Positions 15,569-24,902 are shown, counted from the stretch's first letter. The stretch is DNA of 64,000 nt from HR10 sp964615335 (GCA_964615335.1 CAZTMT010000002.1:62001-126000); one strand, 5' to 3'. Made by a program: numbers and translations. The notes: generated by a model from the sequence alone, not told the origin.

Positions 15569-17680
15569 TCACGAAAGAGTGAGGAGGAAATTTCCGTAAC
15601 CATCCCTCCGGATGACAGCGCCCGGCCGCACGACGATCGTCGTCACCGGCATCTCCACAATCGCCGGTCCTTCGACCGGCACCCCGGCGGGAACGTCCTC
15701 TCCCCAAAAGATCGGAGTCCGACTCGACCGTCCGAGTTCCCTCCAGTAGACCTCGCGCCAGGCCACCGGCGCCGCTCTCCCCGAACCCGAAGGAACTTCC
15801 GCCTTCATCCGTCGGGAGTCCATGCCCCCTACCGCGACAACGCGCAGTACCCCGATCTCCATCCCCGCTTCGGTGAAGGCCGACCCCGAACCATAGAGCG
15901 ATTCGTATTTCTGAACGAATGCGCGCTCCAGTTCTCTCATGTCCTCTTCTGTCAAAATCCCTCCGGGAACAGGAACTTCAACGCGATGAATCTGAAGGCG
16001 GAATTTCATCTCGACGAAACGCTTGAGGAGTATGCGCTCCTCCGGAATCCCCTCCTCGCGCAACTGCTGCCGCGCCCGCTGCTCCAGCTCCAAGAACAGC
16101 TCGTTCACACGCGCCACCTCAAACGGCGCAATCAGCAACTCCGACTTCTCGTAGACATGCTGAATGTCCGTCGAGAGGATTCCGAAAGCCGACCACACGG
16201 ACGCCAAAGCCCCTCCCGGGACGATAACCTCGCGGCATCCCAGCTCTCGAGCGTAGGCAGCCGCATGCGCCCCGGCCGCTCCGCCATAGGCGTAGATGAC
16301 GAAATCCCGCGGATCATACCCCCGCTGAATCGTCATCTGCCGAATCAGATCGGCCATGCGCGCTTCCACAATTCGCGTCGCTCCATCGGCCGCTTCCACC
16401 AGATCCAGCCCGAGCGGTTCCGCCACCGAGCGCATCGCCCGCAGGGCGGCCTCCCGATCCAAGCGCAGCTTCCCCCCCAGGAAAAAGTCCGGATTGTAGT
16501 ACCCCAAAAGCAGATCCGCATCCGTCACCGTCGGACGCGTGTTCCCGCGCCCATAGCAGGCCGGCCCCGGATCCGCTCCCGCCGATTCCGGCCCCACCTT
16601 CAAGGTTCCACTCAACGGGTCCACCCAAATGATCGAGCCCCCACCCGCTCCAATGGATTCAATATCCAGACGCGGCATGTAAAACGTGTACTGATGGATC
16701 GTCGTCTCGGAGGCCGTCAACGGCCTCCCCTCGACGATCAAACCGACGTCGAAACTGGTCCCCCCCATGTCCGTAGCAATGACATGAGAATGCCCCAGCA
16801 CCTCGGCCAAAAATCGCGACCCCATCAGCCCTCCCGCCGGTCCCGAGCCGATCGTGAAAAGCGGCGCCCGCACGATCGCTGCCGCCGGCGCTACCCCCCC
16901 GGATGCCTGCATGACGAGCAGCGGAGCCCGATACCCCAGCTCGCGCGCCCGCTCTTGCAGCCGCCCAATATACCGGGAGACCTTTGGACCAATGAAGCAG
17001 TTGATCACCGCCGCCGCCGTCCGCTCATACTCCCCAGGCTTCGCACTCAACTCGTGCGCGCACGTGACGAAGAGATCCGGCGCCATCTCCCGAACCATCC
17101 GGCGTACCTCCCGCTCATGCACGGGATTGACAAAGCCCCAGAGGAAGGCAATGGCGATGGCCTCCACCCCTTGCTCGAGCAGTTCTTCGATCGCCCGACG
17201 CGCTTCCTCCCGATTGAGCGGAACGATGACCTCCCCCCGCCAGTCCACGCGCTCGCTCACCTCGCGAATCAGATGCCGTGGGACGATCGGATGAGGCTTC
17301 TGATGACGCGAAACATGCAAAAGCTGCTCGATCGGCAAACCGGCCGAACGTCCAACCGAGCGCATGATGAGCAGCGCATCGCGATGCCCCCGCGTCGTGA
17401 TCACCCCCACTTTCGCCCCCTTCATCTCCACAAGAGCATTCGTCCCCACCGTCGTCCCATGCAGAAGAAGACGCGTGCGCTCCAGAAGCTCCCCGAGCGT
17501 CAGCCCCAGTCGCTCCGCCGCCAGAGCCAAAGCCCGAAAGAAGCCCTCCGAGAAATCCTCCGGCGTCGAAGGGCTCTTGGCGAAAATAATATTCCCTTCC
17601 GTATCCCCGACCACACAATCAGTGAACGTCCCCCCCGTGTCCACGGCACAATAATAGAGGCCCCGTTCTCTCGTCTCCAC
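15569..17680 (-). CDS. Hydantoinase/oxoprolinase A-type ATPase subunit (acetone-carboxylase-like)
   Basis: The protein has about 703 residues. It is an actin-fold ATPase of the HyuA/oxoprolinase family: VDTGGTFTDCVVGD at the N-terminus (phosphate loop), LLHGTTVGTNALVE (about 78), RDALLIMRSVGR, ATDMGGTSFDVGLI (about 300, second phosphate loop), ESIGAGGGSIIWVD and YAYGGAAGAHAAAYARELG. A C-terminal beta domain follows. It would activate the substrate carbonyl or bicarbonate with ATP for its HyuB partner, whose gene starts 23 bp after this stop. The start is taken as GTG 17680 because AGGAGG lies 8 nt upstream; a TTG at 17704 is the upstream alternative. The acetone/acetophenone carboxylase interpretation rests on context and on the fused zinc domain in the partner. 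Confidence 0.88.
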   Translation of the reverse strand: METRERGLYYCAVDTGGTFTDCVVGDTEGNIIFAKSPSTPEDFSEGFFRALALAAERLGLTLGELLERTRLLLHGTTVGTNALVEMKGAKVGVITTRGHRDALLIMRSVGRSAGLPIEQLLHVSRHQKPHPIVPRHLIREVSERVDWRGEVIVPLNREEARRAIEELLEQGVEAIAIAFLWGFVNPVHEREVRRMVREMAPDLFVTCAHELSAKPGEYERTAAAVINCFIGPKVSRYIGRLQERARELGYRAPLLVMQASGGVAPAAAIVRAPLFTIGSGPAGGLMGSRFLAEVLGHSHVIATDMGGTSFDVGLIVEGRPLTASETTIHQYTFYMPRLDIESIGAGGGSIIWVDPLSGTLKVGPESAGADPGPACYGRGNTRPTVTDADLLLGYYNPDFFLGGKLRLDREAALRAMRSVAEPLGLDLVEAADGATRIVEARMADLIRQMTIQRGYDPRDFVIYAYGGAAGAHAAAYARELGCREVIVPGGALASVWSAFGILSTDIQHVYEKSELLIAPFEVARVNELFLELEQRARQQLREEGIPEERILLKRFVEMKFRLQIHRVEVPVPGGILTEEDMRELERAFVQKYESLYGSGSAFTEAGMEIGVLRVVAVGGMDSRRMKAEVPSGSGRAAPVAWREVYWRELGRSSRTPIFWGEDVPAGVPVEGPAIVEMPVTTIVVRPGAVIRRDGYGNFLLTLS

Positions 17681-17700
17681 GCCCCTCACCTCCTGCGGCC

Positions 17701-18858
17701 TCAATGTTCACTCACAACCGGATAGAAGAAATCTCCCTCCGTCGTCTCCCAGAAACGCCAGATGGACGGCAGCTCTCCCGCGAGCAGCCGGACAAGGAAA
17801 GGAGCCGCCGCCTCCTCAAACACCCTCAGGATCCGCTCCCCCGCCTCCAGACCGGCCACGTCAAAGAAGGTCTTCATGTGATTCGCAAAGAGATACAGGC
17901 CATATTCGATCTTAAATCGCGGAGACCACCCAAGTGCTTCTCTGTACAACTCCCCATACGCTTCGGCCGCCCGCCTCTGGATCTCCTCGATCTCTTCGGA
18001 GGGAATGGGCCGCACTTCCCCTCGCTCGGAGACCGTCACCAAAGCCGAGGCCCGAACGCGATCCCCATATTCGGGAGGATCTATGTGCATGCCTCCGAAA
18101 AGGTCGAACCGAACGCGCACATCCCGAAGAGCGAGCACCCACGCGATATTCGAATAGAGATTCGACGTCCGCGTCCGAGCCCACGGCAGATACGTGTTCC
18201 GCAAGTCCGTGAATTCCCGCACCACGATCACATCCCCGGAATCTCCCTCGTACGGACCGTGAGCGAAAAGACCATCCCGCTGCTCCCCATGCAGGAGGAA
18301 CGCATACAGCTCCAGCGTCGCCGCCAGACGGCGCACACGCCTCTGCTCGGAAGGGTCCACCTCCTGAAGCAGGCTCCGAAGCCGCGCGATGCCCTCCTCA
18401 TCCAGAATCGGCTGCGTCCCTCCCCCTTCTTCCGGAAGAAGCTTCCCATCGGTGCGATACGCTCGACTCACGCGCCTCCAGAAGTCAACCACAAAGCCCA
18501 GACGCTCCAGATCATCCTCGGGAAACGGTTCCTCAGGCCCCACCCCGAGATCGAGAAGGCGTTGCTGCCTCCCTGCCAGATAGCAGCAGATGAGGATGCT
18601 CAGGGTGAGACCATTCGGACGCGAACATAACCGCCTCATCCGGCGCCCCATGTCCTCAGGCGCTACACCCGAGGTCAGCTCCACAAGCAAAGGATAGGCC
18701 GTCAGGTAAAGGCACTCCCATCCGAGCGAGGAACGACGCGGCACATCGAAGAGCGCCGATCGAAGCTGCGTCCGGTGCTCCGAGCGCATGAACGCCTTCA
18801 GACTCCCCGAGACCAGACGAATGCACGCATTGATCTCATCCCGCGTGATCCCCGACAT
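17701..18858 (-). CDS. Uncharacterised protein, paralogue of the upstream gene
   Basis: This 385-residue soluble protein belongs to a family I do not recognise. It is clearly homologous to the product of 18868-20004: both share the order 'R-x-DG-(K/R)-LLPEEGG' (about 135), 'P-(I/V)-LDEE' just after, a His-Gly-Pro-Tyr motif (LFAHGPY versus IFHHGPY, about 200), a block beginning R-V-R-(F/I)-(D/G)-LFG (about 255), and a C-terminal helical region. There is no signal peptide, membrane helix or obvious nucleotide-binding motif. Its start is 9 bp after the paralogue and its stop is 20 bp before hyuA, so it is probably an accessory or catalytic subunit of the same complex. Confidence 0.75.
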   Translation of the reverse strand: MSGITRDEINACIRLVSGSLKAFMRSEHRTQLRSALFDVPRRSSLGWECLYLTAYPLLVELTSGVAPEDMGRRMRRLCSRPNGLTLSILICCYLAGRQQRLLDLGVGPEEPFPEDDLERLGFVVDFWRRVSRAYRTDGKLLPEEGGGTQPILDEEGIARLRSLLQEVDPSEQRRVRRLAATLELYAFLLHGEQRDGLFAHGPYEGDSGDVIVVREFTDLRNTYLPWARTRTSNLYSNIAWVLALRDVRVRFDLFGGMHIDPPEYGDRVRASALVTVSERGEVRPIPSEEIEEIQRRAAEAYGELYREALGWSPRFKIEYGLYLFANHMKTFFDVAGLEAGERILRVFEEAAAPFLVRLLAGELPSIWRFWETTEGDFFYPVVSEH

Positions 18859-18867
18859 GGCTCCCCC

Positions 18868-20004
18868 TCACGCCACCGGACGGTAAATAGGGCCCTCGGC
18901 TGTCGCAATATGCTGGAGAATGAGCGCCGGCTCGCCCCCAAGAAGCGCCTCCAGATGACGCTCCACACTCTCCTGAAACCTCTCTCTGATCTCCCGATAG
19001 AACTCCTCCCCAAGCCCGGCTTCATCCCCGAAGACACGCAGCAGATTTCCGTAAAGCTCCGCCCCATAGGAGAGGCGCCGCCGCTCATCCCACCGAAGGA
19101 ATTCCCGATAGAGATGCTGCTGCGCACGGGCTGCACAAGCCGCCACGTCCTCTAACTCCTCCAACTCGATCGGACGCAACGGAGACCCCACGCGATCGGC
19201 CGCAAATAGTCCATACGCCTGGACGTTGCGACTGTACTCCCGCGGCTCTGTCCAGAGAGATCCGAAAAGGCCAATCCGCACGCGTGTCTCCCGCACGTGC
19301 AGGATACACACCAGCTGGGCTATAGGAAGACGTACCGCCTCTTCCGCCCACGAATAAAAATCATCCTGCAATCCCTGTTGCTCCTTGATCACAAGGCAGG
19401 AGCCATCCGGCAACCCGTATGGCCCATGATGGAAAATCCCCACGCGTGCTTCCCCATTGAAGACGAACGTGAAAAGGTCAATCGTCGCCAGAGCACGACG
19501 CAAGCGCCGCCTCCGGGACTCCTCCAGCGGACGAAGCGTGGGAATGATCCCTTCGAGCGTCTCCTCATCCAGAACCGGAAGCGTGAATCCCCCCTCTTCG
19601 GGAAGAAGCCGCCCGTCGTTCCGATAGACGGAGAGAAATCGCTCCCAGAACTCCAGAAGAAAGGCCAGATCCTCGATGCTCCCCTCTCGCTCCCGACGCC
19701 CGAGGAGTAAATTCTGCTCGCGCCCGTTCAAATACCCGAGAAGAAGCGAGTTGATATGGATCTCATTGGGACGTCCCCCGAGCCGCTTGGCCCTTCGAGC
19801 CAGGTGCTCCGGCAGATCTCGCCGAAGCCCCCGCTCACGCAGAAGCGCCACTCCATGCTCGTAGTAGCAATACCCCCCTAAAATCAATCGCCCCGGGAGA
19901 TGAAAAAGGGGCGACAGAAGAGACGAACGCTGCTGCGACCGAAAGAAATACCGCACGCTCTCCCCAAATCGCCGGAGATGCGCATTGATCCGAGCGCGCT
20001 CCAT
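18868..20004 (-). CDS. Uncharacterised protein, paralogue of the downstream gene
   Basis: This 378-residue soluble protein is of unknown family and homologous to the next gene. Shared motifs are RNDGRLLPEEGG (about residue 128), PVLDEE, the HHGPY motif (about 194) and VRIGLFGSLWTEPREY (about 255). It is rich in Arg and Glu and predicted mostly helical. A tandem duplication followed by divergence fits a heterodimer. The order in the transcript (DUF7065-like gene, this gene, its paralogue, hyuA, hyuB, phospho-His domain, PEP-binding domain) and the short spacing make all seven a probable operon. No function is proposed from sequence alone. Confidence 0.75.
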   Translation of the reverse strand: MERARINAHLRRFGESVRYFFRSQQRSSLLSPLFHLPGRLILGGYCYYEHGVALLRERGLRRDLPEHLARRAKRLGGRPNEIHINSLLLGYLNGREQNLLLGRREREGSIEDLAFLLEFWERFLSVYRNDGRLLPEEGGFTLPVLDEETLEGIIPTLRPLEESRRRRLRRALATIDLFTFVFNGEARVGIFHHGPYGLPDGSCLVIKEQQGLQDDFYSWAEEAVRLPIAQLVCILHVRETRVRIGLFGSLWTEPREYSRNVQAYGLFAADRVGSPLRPIELEELEDVAACAARAQQHLYREFLRWDERRRLSYGAELYGNLLRVFGDEAGLGEEFYREIRERFQESVERHLEALLGGEPALILQHIATAEGPIYRPVA

Positions 20005-20025
20005 CCCTTGCCCTCAATGATCCCT

Positions 20026-20982
20026 TCAGAAATCCCACCGGTCCATCCGCTCCTGGGCTGTGACGAAGCTCCAGGTCAGACACCCATAGCCCGTCATCCC
20101 TTCGCACTCATACTCCCCAACGGAGAAGAGCAGATGATCGAACCGATGAGGCCACCAGTGGGATGTATCAATCCGGCCGAGCGGTCGAGCCCAAACCTCA
20201 ACCGTCCTCCCCAGCCCATCCGTCAGATGCGCTCGCACCCGCTCGAGGGATTTCCACCGCCTCGGACTCCAGCTCACCTCAAGACGGGCCGAGCGCAGAA
20301 GCGCGCGCTCCCCATCCCGATGGATGTACCCGCAGAGATGGCGCCGACCATCGGCGAAATTCAAAGCTGCCACATTGATCACAAACTCCGACGAAAAGGG
20401 TGCCCACAGAACGAGATATCCGCTCCAGAGAGCACGCCCTCCCCACCCCCACATCCGATCCCGCATCCCCAACGCGGAGATCGCAACCTCCTCCCCGTCC
20501 AGAGCGATCCATCCCTCATACTCCCCCACCTGATCGAAATGCCGACTCTGCTCCCCCACAGGAGCATCCTCCATCCACAGTCGAGCCTCCGCCCAACTGA
20601 AGGCCCGATGCCGCGCCCGAAACGAGAGATCGAACTCCAGCTCAGGACTATCATAACGCAACCGCCAGCCCACAAAAGGCTCCACCATCTCCAGCTTCAA
20701 GGGCCCAAAACATAACCGCTCGCGGCCAATATCCCGCGGGATCGCAAAATCCATCTTCATGAAGGAATACTTCAGGCGGCCCTCCCGGAAAACATAAAGG
20801 GTGAGATCGCCCCGACCGGCATTCGGAAAGACCCCCTGATAGGCCTGAAACTGAACGCGCGACGCCGGATCGAAGAATTCGAAATACCACGCTTCGCGCC
20901 ACCACGGCTCGGGTCCGACATCATGAATATCGTCATCGGCCAGGTCTAATCCCACGGGAACGAATTCTCGCCCATCCCCCAT
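20026..20982 (-). CDS. CrtC/AttH-like (DUF7064/DUF7065-type) lipocalin-fold protein
   Basis: The protein has 318 residues. The pattern resembles the hydroxyneurosporene-synthase/AttH beta-barrel superfamily: EPWWREAWYFEFFDP (about 20-34), ARHRAFSWAE, ALGMRDRMWGWGG (about 170), a second repeat of beta strands, and a C-terminal EGMTGYGCLTW. Such proteins are commonly encoded in steroid and terpenoid catabolic clusters, where they are thought to bind or hydrate hydrophobic substrates; biochemical evidence is scarce. The start at 20982 is chosen because GAGGAAG precedes it and family similarity begins there; the frame is open further upstream but only as the antisense-like reading of the next gene. 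It may head the carboxylase operon. Confidence 0.65.
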   Translation of the reverse strand: MGDGREFVPVGLDLADDDIHDVGPEPWWREAWYFEFFDPASRVQFQAYQGVFPNAGRGDLTLYVFREGRLKYSFMKMDFAIPRDIGRERLCFGPLKLEMVEPFVGWRLRYDSPELEFDLSFRARHRAFSWAEARLWMEDAPVGEQSRHFDQVGEYEGWIALDGEEVAISALGMRDRMWGWGGRALWSGYLVLWAPFSSEFVINVAALNFADGRRHLCGYIHRDGERALLRSARLEVSWSPRRWKSLERVRAHLTDGLGRTVEVWARPLGRIDTSHWWPHRFDHLLFSVGEYECEGMTGYGCLTWSFVTAQERMDRWDF

Positions 20983-21019
20983 ATTCTTCCTCCCCGAGCG
21001 TCCACGCTCTGGCGCGCCG

Positions 21020-21814
21020 TCACTCTCCCCGAAAGCGCGGCGCCCGCTTCTCGAAGAAGGCGCGCACCCCCTCGCGGAAATCCTCCGTGCCCGCCAGCGC
21101 GCATACGGCGCGACGCTCCGCTTCGAGCTGTTCCTCCAAAGAGGCCCCCGCGCTGTCCTGAAGCAACCTCTTAATCGCCGCGATCGCTCGAACCGGACCT
21201 TCAGCCAAGCGCGCCGCCAGCGCCTGCGCTTCCGCAAGCACCGCCTCTTCCGGAACAACCCGATGGATGAGACCCAGCGACAGAGCTTCCTCGGCCGTCA
21301 GAAACTCCCCGCTCACCATCCACTCCAGAGCCTTCGCCCACCCGATCAGCCGAGGGACGAAAAACGTCCCCCCACAATCCGGAGACAACCCGAGCCGAAT
21401 GAAGGCCTGATTGAACCGCGTCCCCGAAGCCGCCACGCGATAATCGCAGGCGAGCGCGAGGTTACATCCTCCGCCACTGGCCACCCCGTGAACGGCCGCA
21501 ATGACAATCTGCGGCATCCGGCGAATGATCCGAATCGTCTCGTTCATCGGCTCCAGGATCTCACCGATCAAGAGCTCTGCCGGTGCCCCCCTTTCTATCT
21601 TCTCCCGAATGTAGCGAAGATCCGCCCCGGCCGAGAAAGCGCGTCCCGCTCCCACCAGCACAACCGCCCGAATCTCCTCCCGGGAGGAGATCTCCCGAAA
21701 GGCCGCGCATAACTCGGCCGCCATCGTCGCATCAATAGCATTGAGGACATCCGGCCGAGAGAGCGTCACCGTCGCCACGGCCGCACGGCTGGTCACACGC
21801 ACCGTTTGCTCCAT
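21020..21814 (-). CDS. Enoyl-CoA hydratase/isomerase family protein, PaaG-like
   Basis: This 264-residue crotonase-fold protein has the oxyanion-hole segments FSAGADLRYI (about 60) and HGVASGGGCNLALACDY (about 104-120). The two Glu residues of true hydratases are replaced (GGGCN where hydratases have GGGCE, and NQAFIRLG where they have PEIxLG). The segment GLSPDCGGTFFVPRLIG has the Asp typical of PaaG-type isomerases. A double-bond or ring-oxepin isomerase is therefore more likely than a hydratase. It begins about 50 bp after etfA and is followed by the DUF7065-like gene. Confidence 0.88.
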   Translation of the reverse strand: MEQTVRVTSRAAVATVTLSRPDVLNAIDATMAAELCAAFREISSREEIRAVVLVGAGRAFSAGADLRYIREKIERGAPAELLIGEILEPMNETIRIIRRMPQIVIAAVHGVASGGGCNLALACDYRVAASGTRFNQAFIRLGLSPDCGGTFFVPRLIGWAKALEWMVSGEFLTAEEALSLGLIHRVVPEEAVLAEAQALAARLAEGPVRAIAAIKRLLQDSAGASLEEQLEAERRAVCALAGTEDFREGVRAFFEKRAPRFRGE

Positions 21815-21867
21815 GGTCTCCTCCTCTCAGGCACCCCAGCGAATCGAAGGTTCGCCTCGAATCCTCG

Positions 21868-22833
21868 TTACGCTTTTTCCGAAACCTCTCTTTGCCGCCT
21901 CACCGCCTCAATCAGCGCCGGAACCGCCTTCTCGTACTCCTCGACGATCCCCAAGTCCGCCACTTTGAAGATCGGCGCCTTGGGATCCTTGTTGATGGCG
22001 ACAATGCACCGGGCACCGGAAATCCCCACGACGTGCTGGCTGGCCCCGGAAATTCCCACGGCGATGTAGAGATCCGGAGCAACCTTTTTACCGGTCTGCC
22101 CGATCTGCCAGCTCGCCGGCACCCATCCGGCATCGCACGCAGCTCGCGAAGCGCCCACGGCTCCCCCCAGCTCCCGAGCTAAATCGCGAAGCAAACGGAA
22201 CCCTTCCGGTCCCCCTATCCCCCGCCCTCCGCTCACAATGACCCGCGCCTCTTCCAGAGAAACTTCGCTCCCCTCCTCTTCCCGAATCCGCTCGAGCACG
22301 CGCACCCGACAACAGGCCGGATCGAGCCGAACATCCAGCCGGGGTACTTCTGCTTCTTGCAGTTCCTCTCCCAGAGGATCGAACGCCCGGGGACGCAGGC
22401 AGAGAATCAGATGCTGTCGAGCCGCGACGAATACGGCATGAGCCTTGCCTCCATAAACGGGCTTCGTGATGACCAGCTTCTCCCCTTCCTCCTCTTGCAG
22501 ACCGATGACATCGGTAACGATCGCCGCTCCCATCCGATAGGCCAGCCGCGGCCCAACTTCCAAAGAGAGCGCTGTGCCAGGAAACAGGAGCACTTCAGGA
22601 CGCAGGATCACGCAGACCTGCTCCAGCGCGCTCACATACGGATCGGGCGAAGAACCATCCAGCAGAGGATGTTCGACCGCAAACGCGCGGAAGGCCGGAG
22701 GTGTCTCCCATCGCCCCGTATTCCCCAGAAAGACGACCGAGACCTCATCCCCCACGGCGCGCGCCGCAGATAAAGCCTCGCGCTCGCTGCGTCCCACCTG
22801 AGATGCCATCACGACGACAACGACGTGCCGCAT
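21868..22833 (-). CDS. etfA: Electron transfer flavoprotein alpha subunit
   Basis: This 321-residue ETF subunit binds FAD. The N-terminal domain begins MRHVVVVVMAS. The C-terminal FAD domain carries VSGGRGIGGPEGFRLLRDLA (about 205-225), AGWVPASWQIGQTGKKVAPDLYIAVGISGASQH (about 245-275) and AINKDPKAPIFKVADLGIVEEYEKAVP. The last motif usually reads ADYGIVGD in family members. It accepts electrons from acyl-CoA dehydrogenases such as those at 30.7 and 37.8 kb. It lies 31 bp after etfB. The start is placed at the ATG beginning the first beta strand; the frame is open further upstream without family similarity. Confidence 0.93.
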   Translation of the reverse strand: MRHVVVVVMASQVGRSEREALSAARAVGDEVSVVFLGNTGRWETPPAFRAFAVEHPLLDGSSPDPYVSALEQVCVILRPEVLLFPGTALSLEVGPRLAYRMGAAIVTDVIGLQEEEGEKLVITKPVYGGKAHAVFVAARQHLILCLRPRAFDPLGEELQEAEVPRLDVRLDPACCRVRVLERIREEEGSEVSLEEARVIVSGGRGIGGPEGFRLLRDLARELGGAVGASRAACDAGWVPASWQIGQTGKKVAPDLYIAVGISGASQHVVGISGARCIVAINKDPKAPIFKVADLGIVEEYEKAVPALIEAVRRQREVSEKA

Positions 22834-22864
22834 GCTCAGACCCCTCTTGAAAGCCTCACACGGA

Positions 22865-23677
22865 TCACAACAGGCGCCTCTCACGAAGCGCGCCGATCAA
22901 CCGATCCACCTTCTCCTGGACCGTCTCTCCCGGCAGAATCTCGCACGTCTTCGAAGAAACCGGGATGAAGAGATCGCGCAGCTCCATCTGCGCGTTTGGC
23001 TCCCACAGGATCTCCGGAGATCCCCCGACGTCTTCAAACGCCCAGATGGAAATCTGCGCTCGGAAGGCCATCATCGTATCCCTCACCTTCGGCAGGCGCG
23101 GAACATTCGTCTCGTCATTGGTGATCGTCGCCACAGCCGGTCGCTCCGCACGCACGATCTCCCACCCCTGGTCCACCTGACGCCGCATGAGGAATCCATC
23201 CTCCTTCACCTCAATGCGCGAGACAAAACTCACGCACGCCCACCCGAGCTCTTCCGCCAGAAAGGCCCCGACCTGCCCTCCATGCCAATCCCCCGTCTCC
23301 CGACCACACAGGACCAGGTCCACCGGCTGCAACTTCCTCACAGCCCCTGCCAGAAGACGCGCCGCCGCGAAGCTATCCAGAGGCGGCCCGGCTGAGCCGG
23401 AGATCAAAATGGCCCGATCGGCCCTCAGGCTGAGCGCCTTGCGCAGGACATCCAAGGCCGAAGGTGGCCCGACCGTGAGCGCGACGATCTCCACCGGCTC
23501 ATTCCCGGCCATCCGCTCGCGCATCTGCAGAGCGACTTCCAGCGCGTTCTCATCGAAGATGCTCACAACGAGCTGGCCGATCCCTTCGGCTGCCACCTTC
23601 CGCACGGGATCTATGCGGAATTCACTGGGCGGAATCTCCGGATCCAGAATCTGGGTCAGACACACAACAATCCGCAT
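22865..23677 (-). CDS. etfB: Electron transfer flavoprotein beta subunit
   Basis: This 270-residue partner of etfA begins MRIVVCLTQILDPE. Further conserved parts are RIDPVRKVAAEG, FDENALEVALQMRER, VALTVGPPSALDVLRKALSLRADRAI and LVLCGRETGDWHGGQVGAFLAEELGW. Together with EtfA it forms the soluble FAD- and AMP- or FAD-containing electron carrier between acyl-CoA dehydrogenases and the quinone pool. A membrane acceptor of the matching type starts at the right edge of the window (62628). Confidence 0.93.
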   Translation of the reverse strand: MRIVVCLTQILDPEIPPSEFRIDPVRKVAAEGIGQLVVSIFDENALEVALQMRERMAGNEPVEIVALTVGPPSALDVLRKALSLRADRAILISGSAGPPLDSFAAARLLAGAVRKLQPVDLVLCGRETGDWHGGQVGAFLAEELGWACVSFVSRIEVKEDGFLMRRQVDQGWEIVRAERPAVATITNDETNVPRLPKVRDTMMAFRAQISIWAFEDVGGSPEILWEPNAQMELRDLFIPVSSKTCEILPGETVQEKVDRLIGALRERRLL

Positions 23678-23738
23678 CCCTTCCTCCCCTGGTTGAGAAC
23701 CCGTCCGACTGCAGACCGAGCAGGGCCTTCCGGCGAAC

Positions 23739-24902
23739 TCACCGTCCCAAAATGACGACGCAGGCGACCGCCCCCGGTCCTCCCAGGTTGTGCACAAGGC
23801 CCAGCTCAGCCCCTTTCACCTGTCGCGCTCCCGCCTCCCCGCGAAGCTGCAGGACGATCTCTGCGAGCATCCGCACCCCACTGGCCCCAATCGGATGGCC
23901 AAAGGACTTCAATCCTCCACTCGGATTCACCGGGAGATCTCCCCCAAGCGCCGTGCGTCCTTCTTCGATGAGATATCGCCCTTCCCCCTTCCGACAAAAG
24001 CCCAAATCCTCGTAGGTGGCAATCTCCGTCCACGTGAAGCAATCGTGCACCTCGGCCACATCAATCTCGCGCGCCGGATCGCGAATCCCCGCCATGCGAT
24101 ACGCCTCAGCCGCTGCCGCCACCGTCGCCGGAAAGCCCACATACTCGAACGTCGGGTCGAAAAACGGCCAGCCCGTCTCGACCGCCAGCCCGATCCCTTT
24201 GACATACACCGGATCCTCCCGAAACGTCCGCGCGCGATCGGCCCGACAGATGAGGACCGCCGCCGCTCCGTCCGTCGTCGGGCAACAGTCATAGAGCCCA
24301 AACGGATAGGCGATCAGAGGTGCCGCGAGGACCTGTTCCTCAGTCACCTCCATCTGAAAATGCGCCTTCGGATGAAGCGCCCCATGCCGATGATTCTTCA
24401 CGGCCACCTTGGCCAGCGTGCGCCGATCTCCCCCAAACCGATGGAAATACCGATTCGCCGCCAGAGCAAAAAGTCCCGGCGGAGTCGAACCCGCCTCCAA
24501 ATACGGATGCGTCCCCTCTCGCTGAAGTCCCCGCACGGGTCGGTCTCGAAGCTTCTCGGCCCCGACGACCAGCGCCACGTCGTAAACCCCAGCGGCAATG
24601 GCCAAACAGGCATTCCGAAACGCGTCCGTCCCCGTCGCGCAGTAGTTCTCCACACGCGTGATCGGCTTCCCATAAAGACGCAGAGCGTCGGCCAGCGTCA
24701 CGCTGGCCTTCCCCCCACCAAATCCCGGCGAGAAGGTTCCCAGCCACGCCGCGTCCACGCGATCCGGCTCAATCCCGGCATCCGCGTACGCCTCACAAGC
24801 CGCTTCGAGCATCAGCTCCTGAAGACTCGCCTCATGCCGCTCCCCAAACTTCGTGCATCCCACGCCAATAATGGCGACTTTGTCCTTGAGGCTCTCACTC
24901 AT
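23739..24902 (-). CDS. SCP2-type thiolase family protein
   Basis: This 387-residue thiolase-fold protein retains the nucleophile Cys in VENYCATGTDAFRNAC (Cys about 88), a His in VAEVHDCFTWTE (about 295) and the His of SFGHPIGASG (about 345). The C-terminal Cys-x-Gly loop reads NLGGPGA and lacks the second Cys, as in many SCP2/Ltp-type enzymes that cleave aldol or beta-keto CoA esters. It overlaps the HMG-CoA-synthase-like/DUF35 gene by 4 bp. Partnership of a thiolase with a DUF35 protein is established for steroid side-chain aldolases and benzylsuccinyl-CoA thiolase, so the two probably act together in C-C bond cleavage. The start ATG at 24902 is chosen for family similarity. Confidence 0.9.
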   Translation of the reverse strand: MSESLKDKVAIIGVGCTKFGERHEASLQELMLEAACEAYADAGIEPDRVDAAWLGTFSPGFGGGKASVTLADALRLYGKPITRVENYCATGTDAFRNACLAIAAGVYDVALVVGAEKLRDRPVRGLQREGTHPYLEAGSTPPGLFALAANRYFHRFGGDRRTLAKVAVKNHRHGALHPKAHFQMEVTEEQVLAAPLIAYPFGLYDCCPTTDGAAAVLICRADRARTFREDPVYVKGIGLAVETGWPFFDPTFEYVGFPATVAAAAEAYRMAGIRDPAREIDVAEVHDCFTWTEIATYEDLGFCRKGEGRYLIEEGRTALGGDLPVNPSGGLKSFGHPIGASGVRMLAEIVLQLRGEAGARQVKGAELGLVHNLGGPGAVACVVILGR

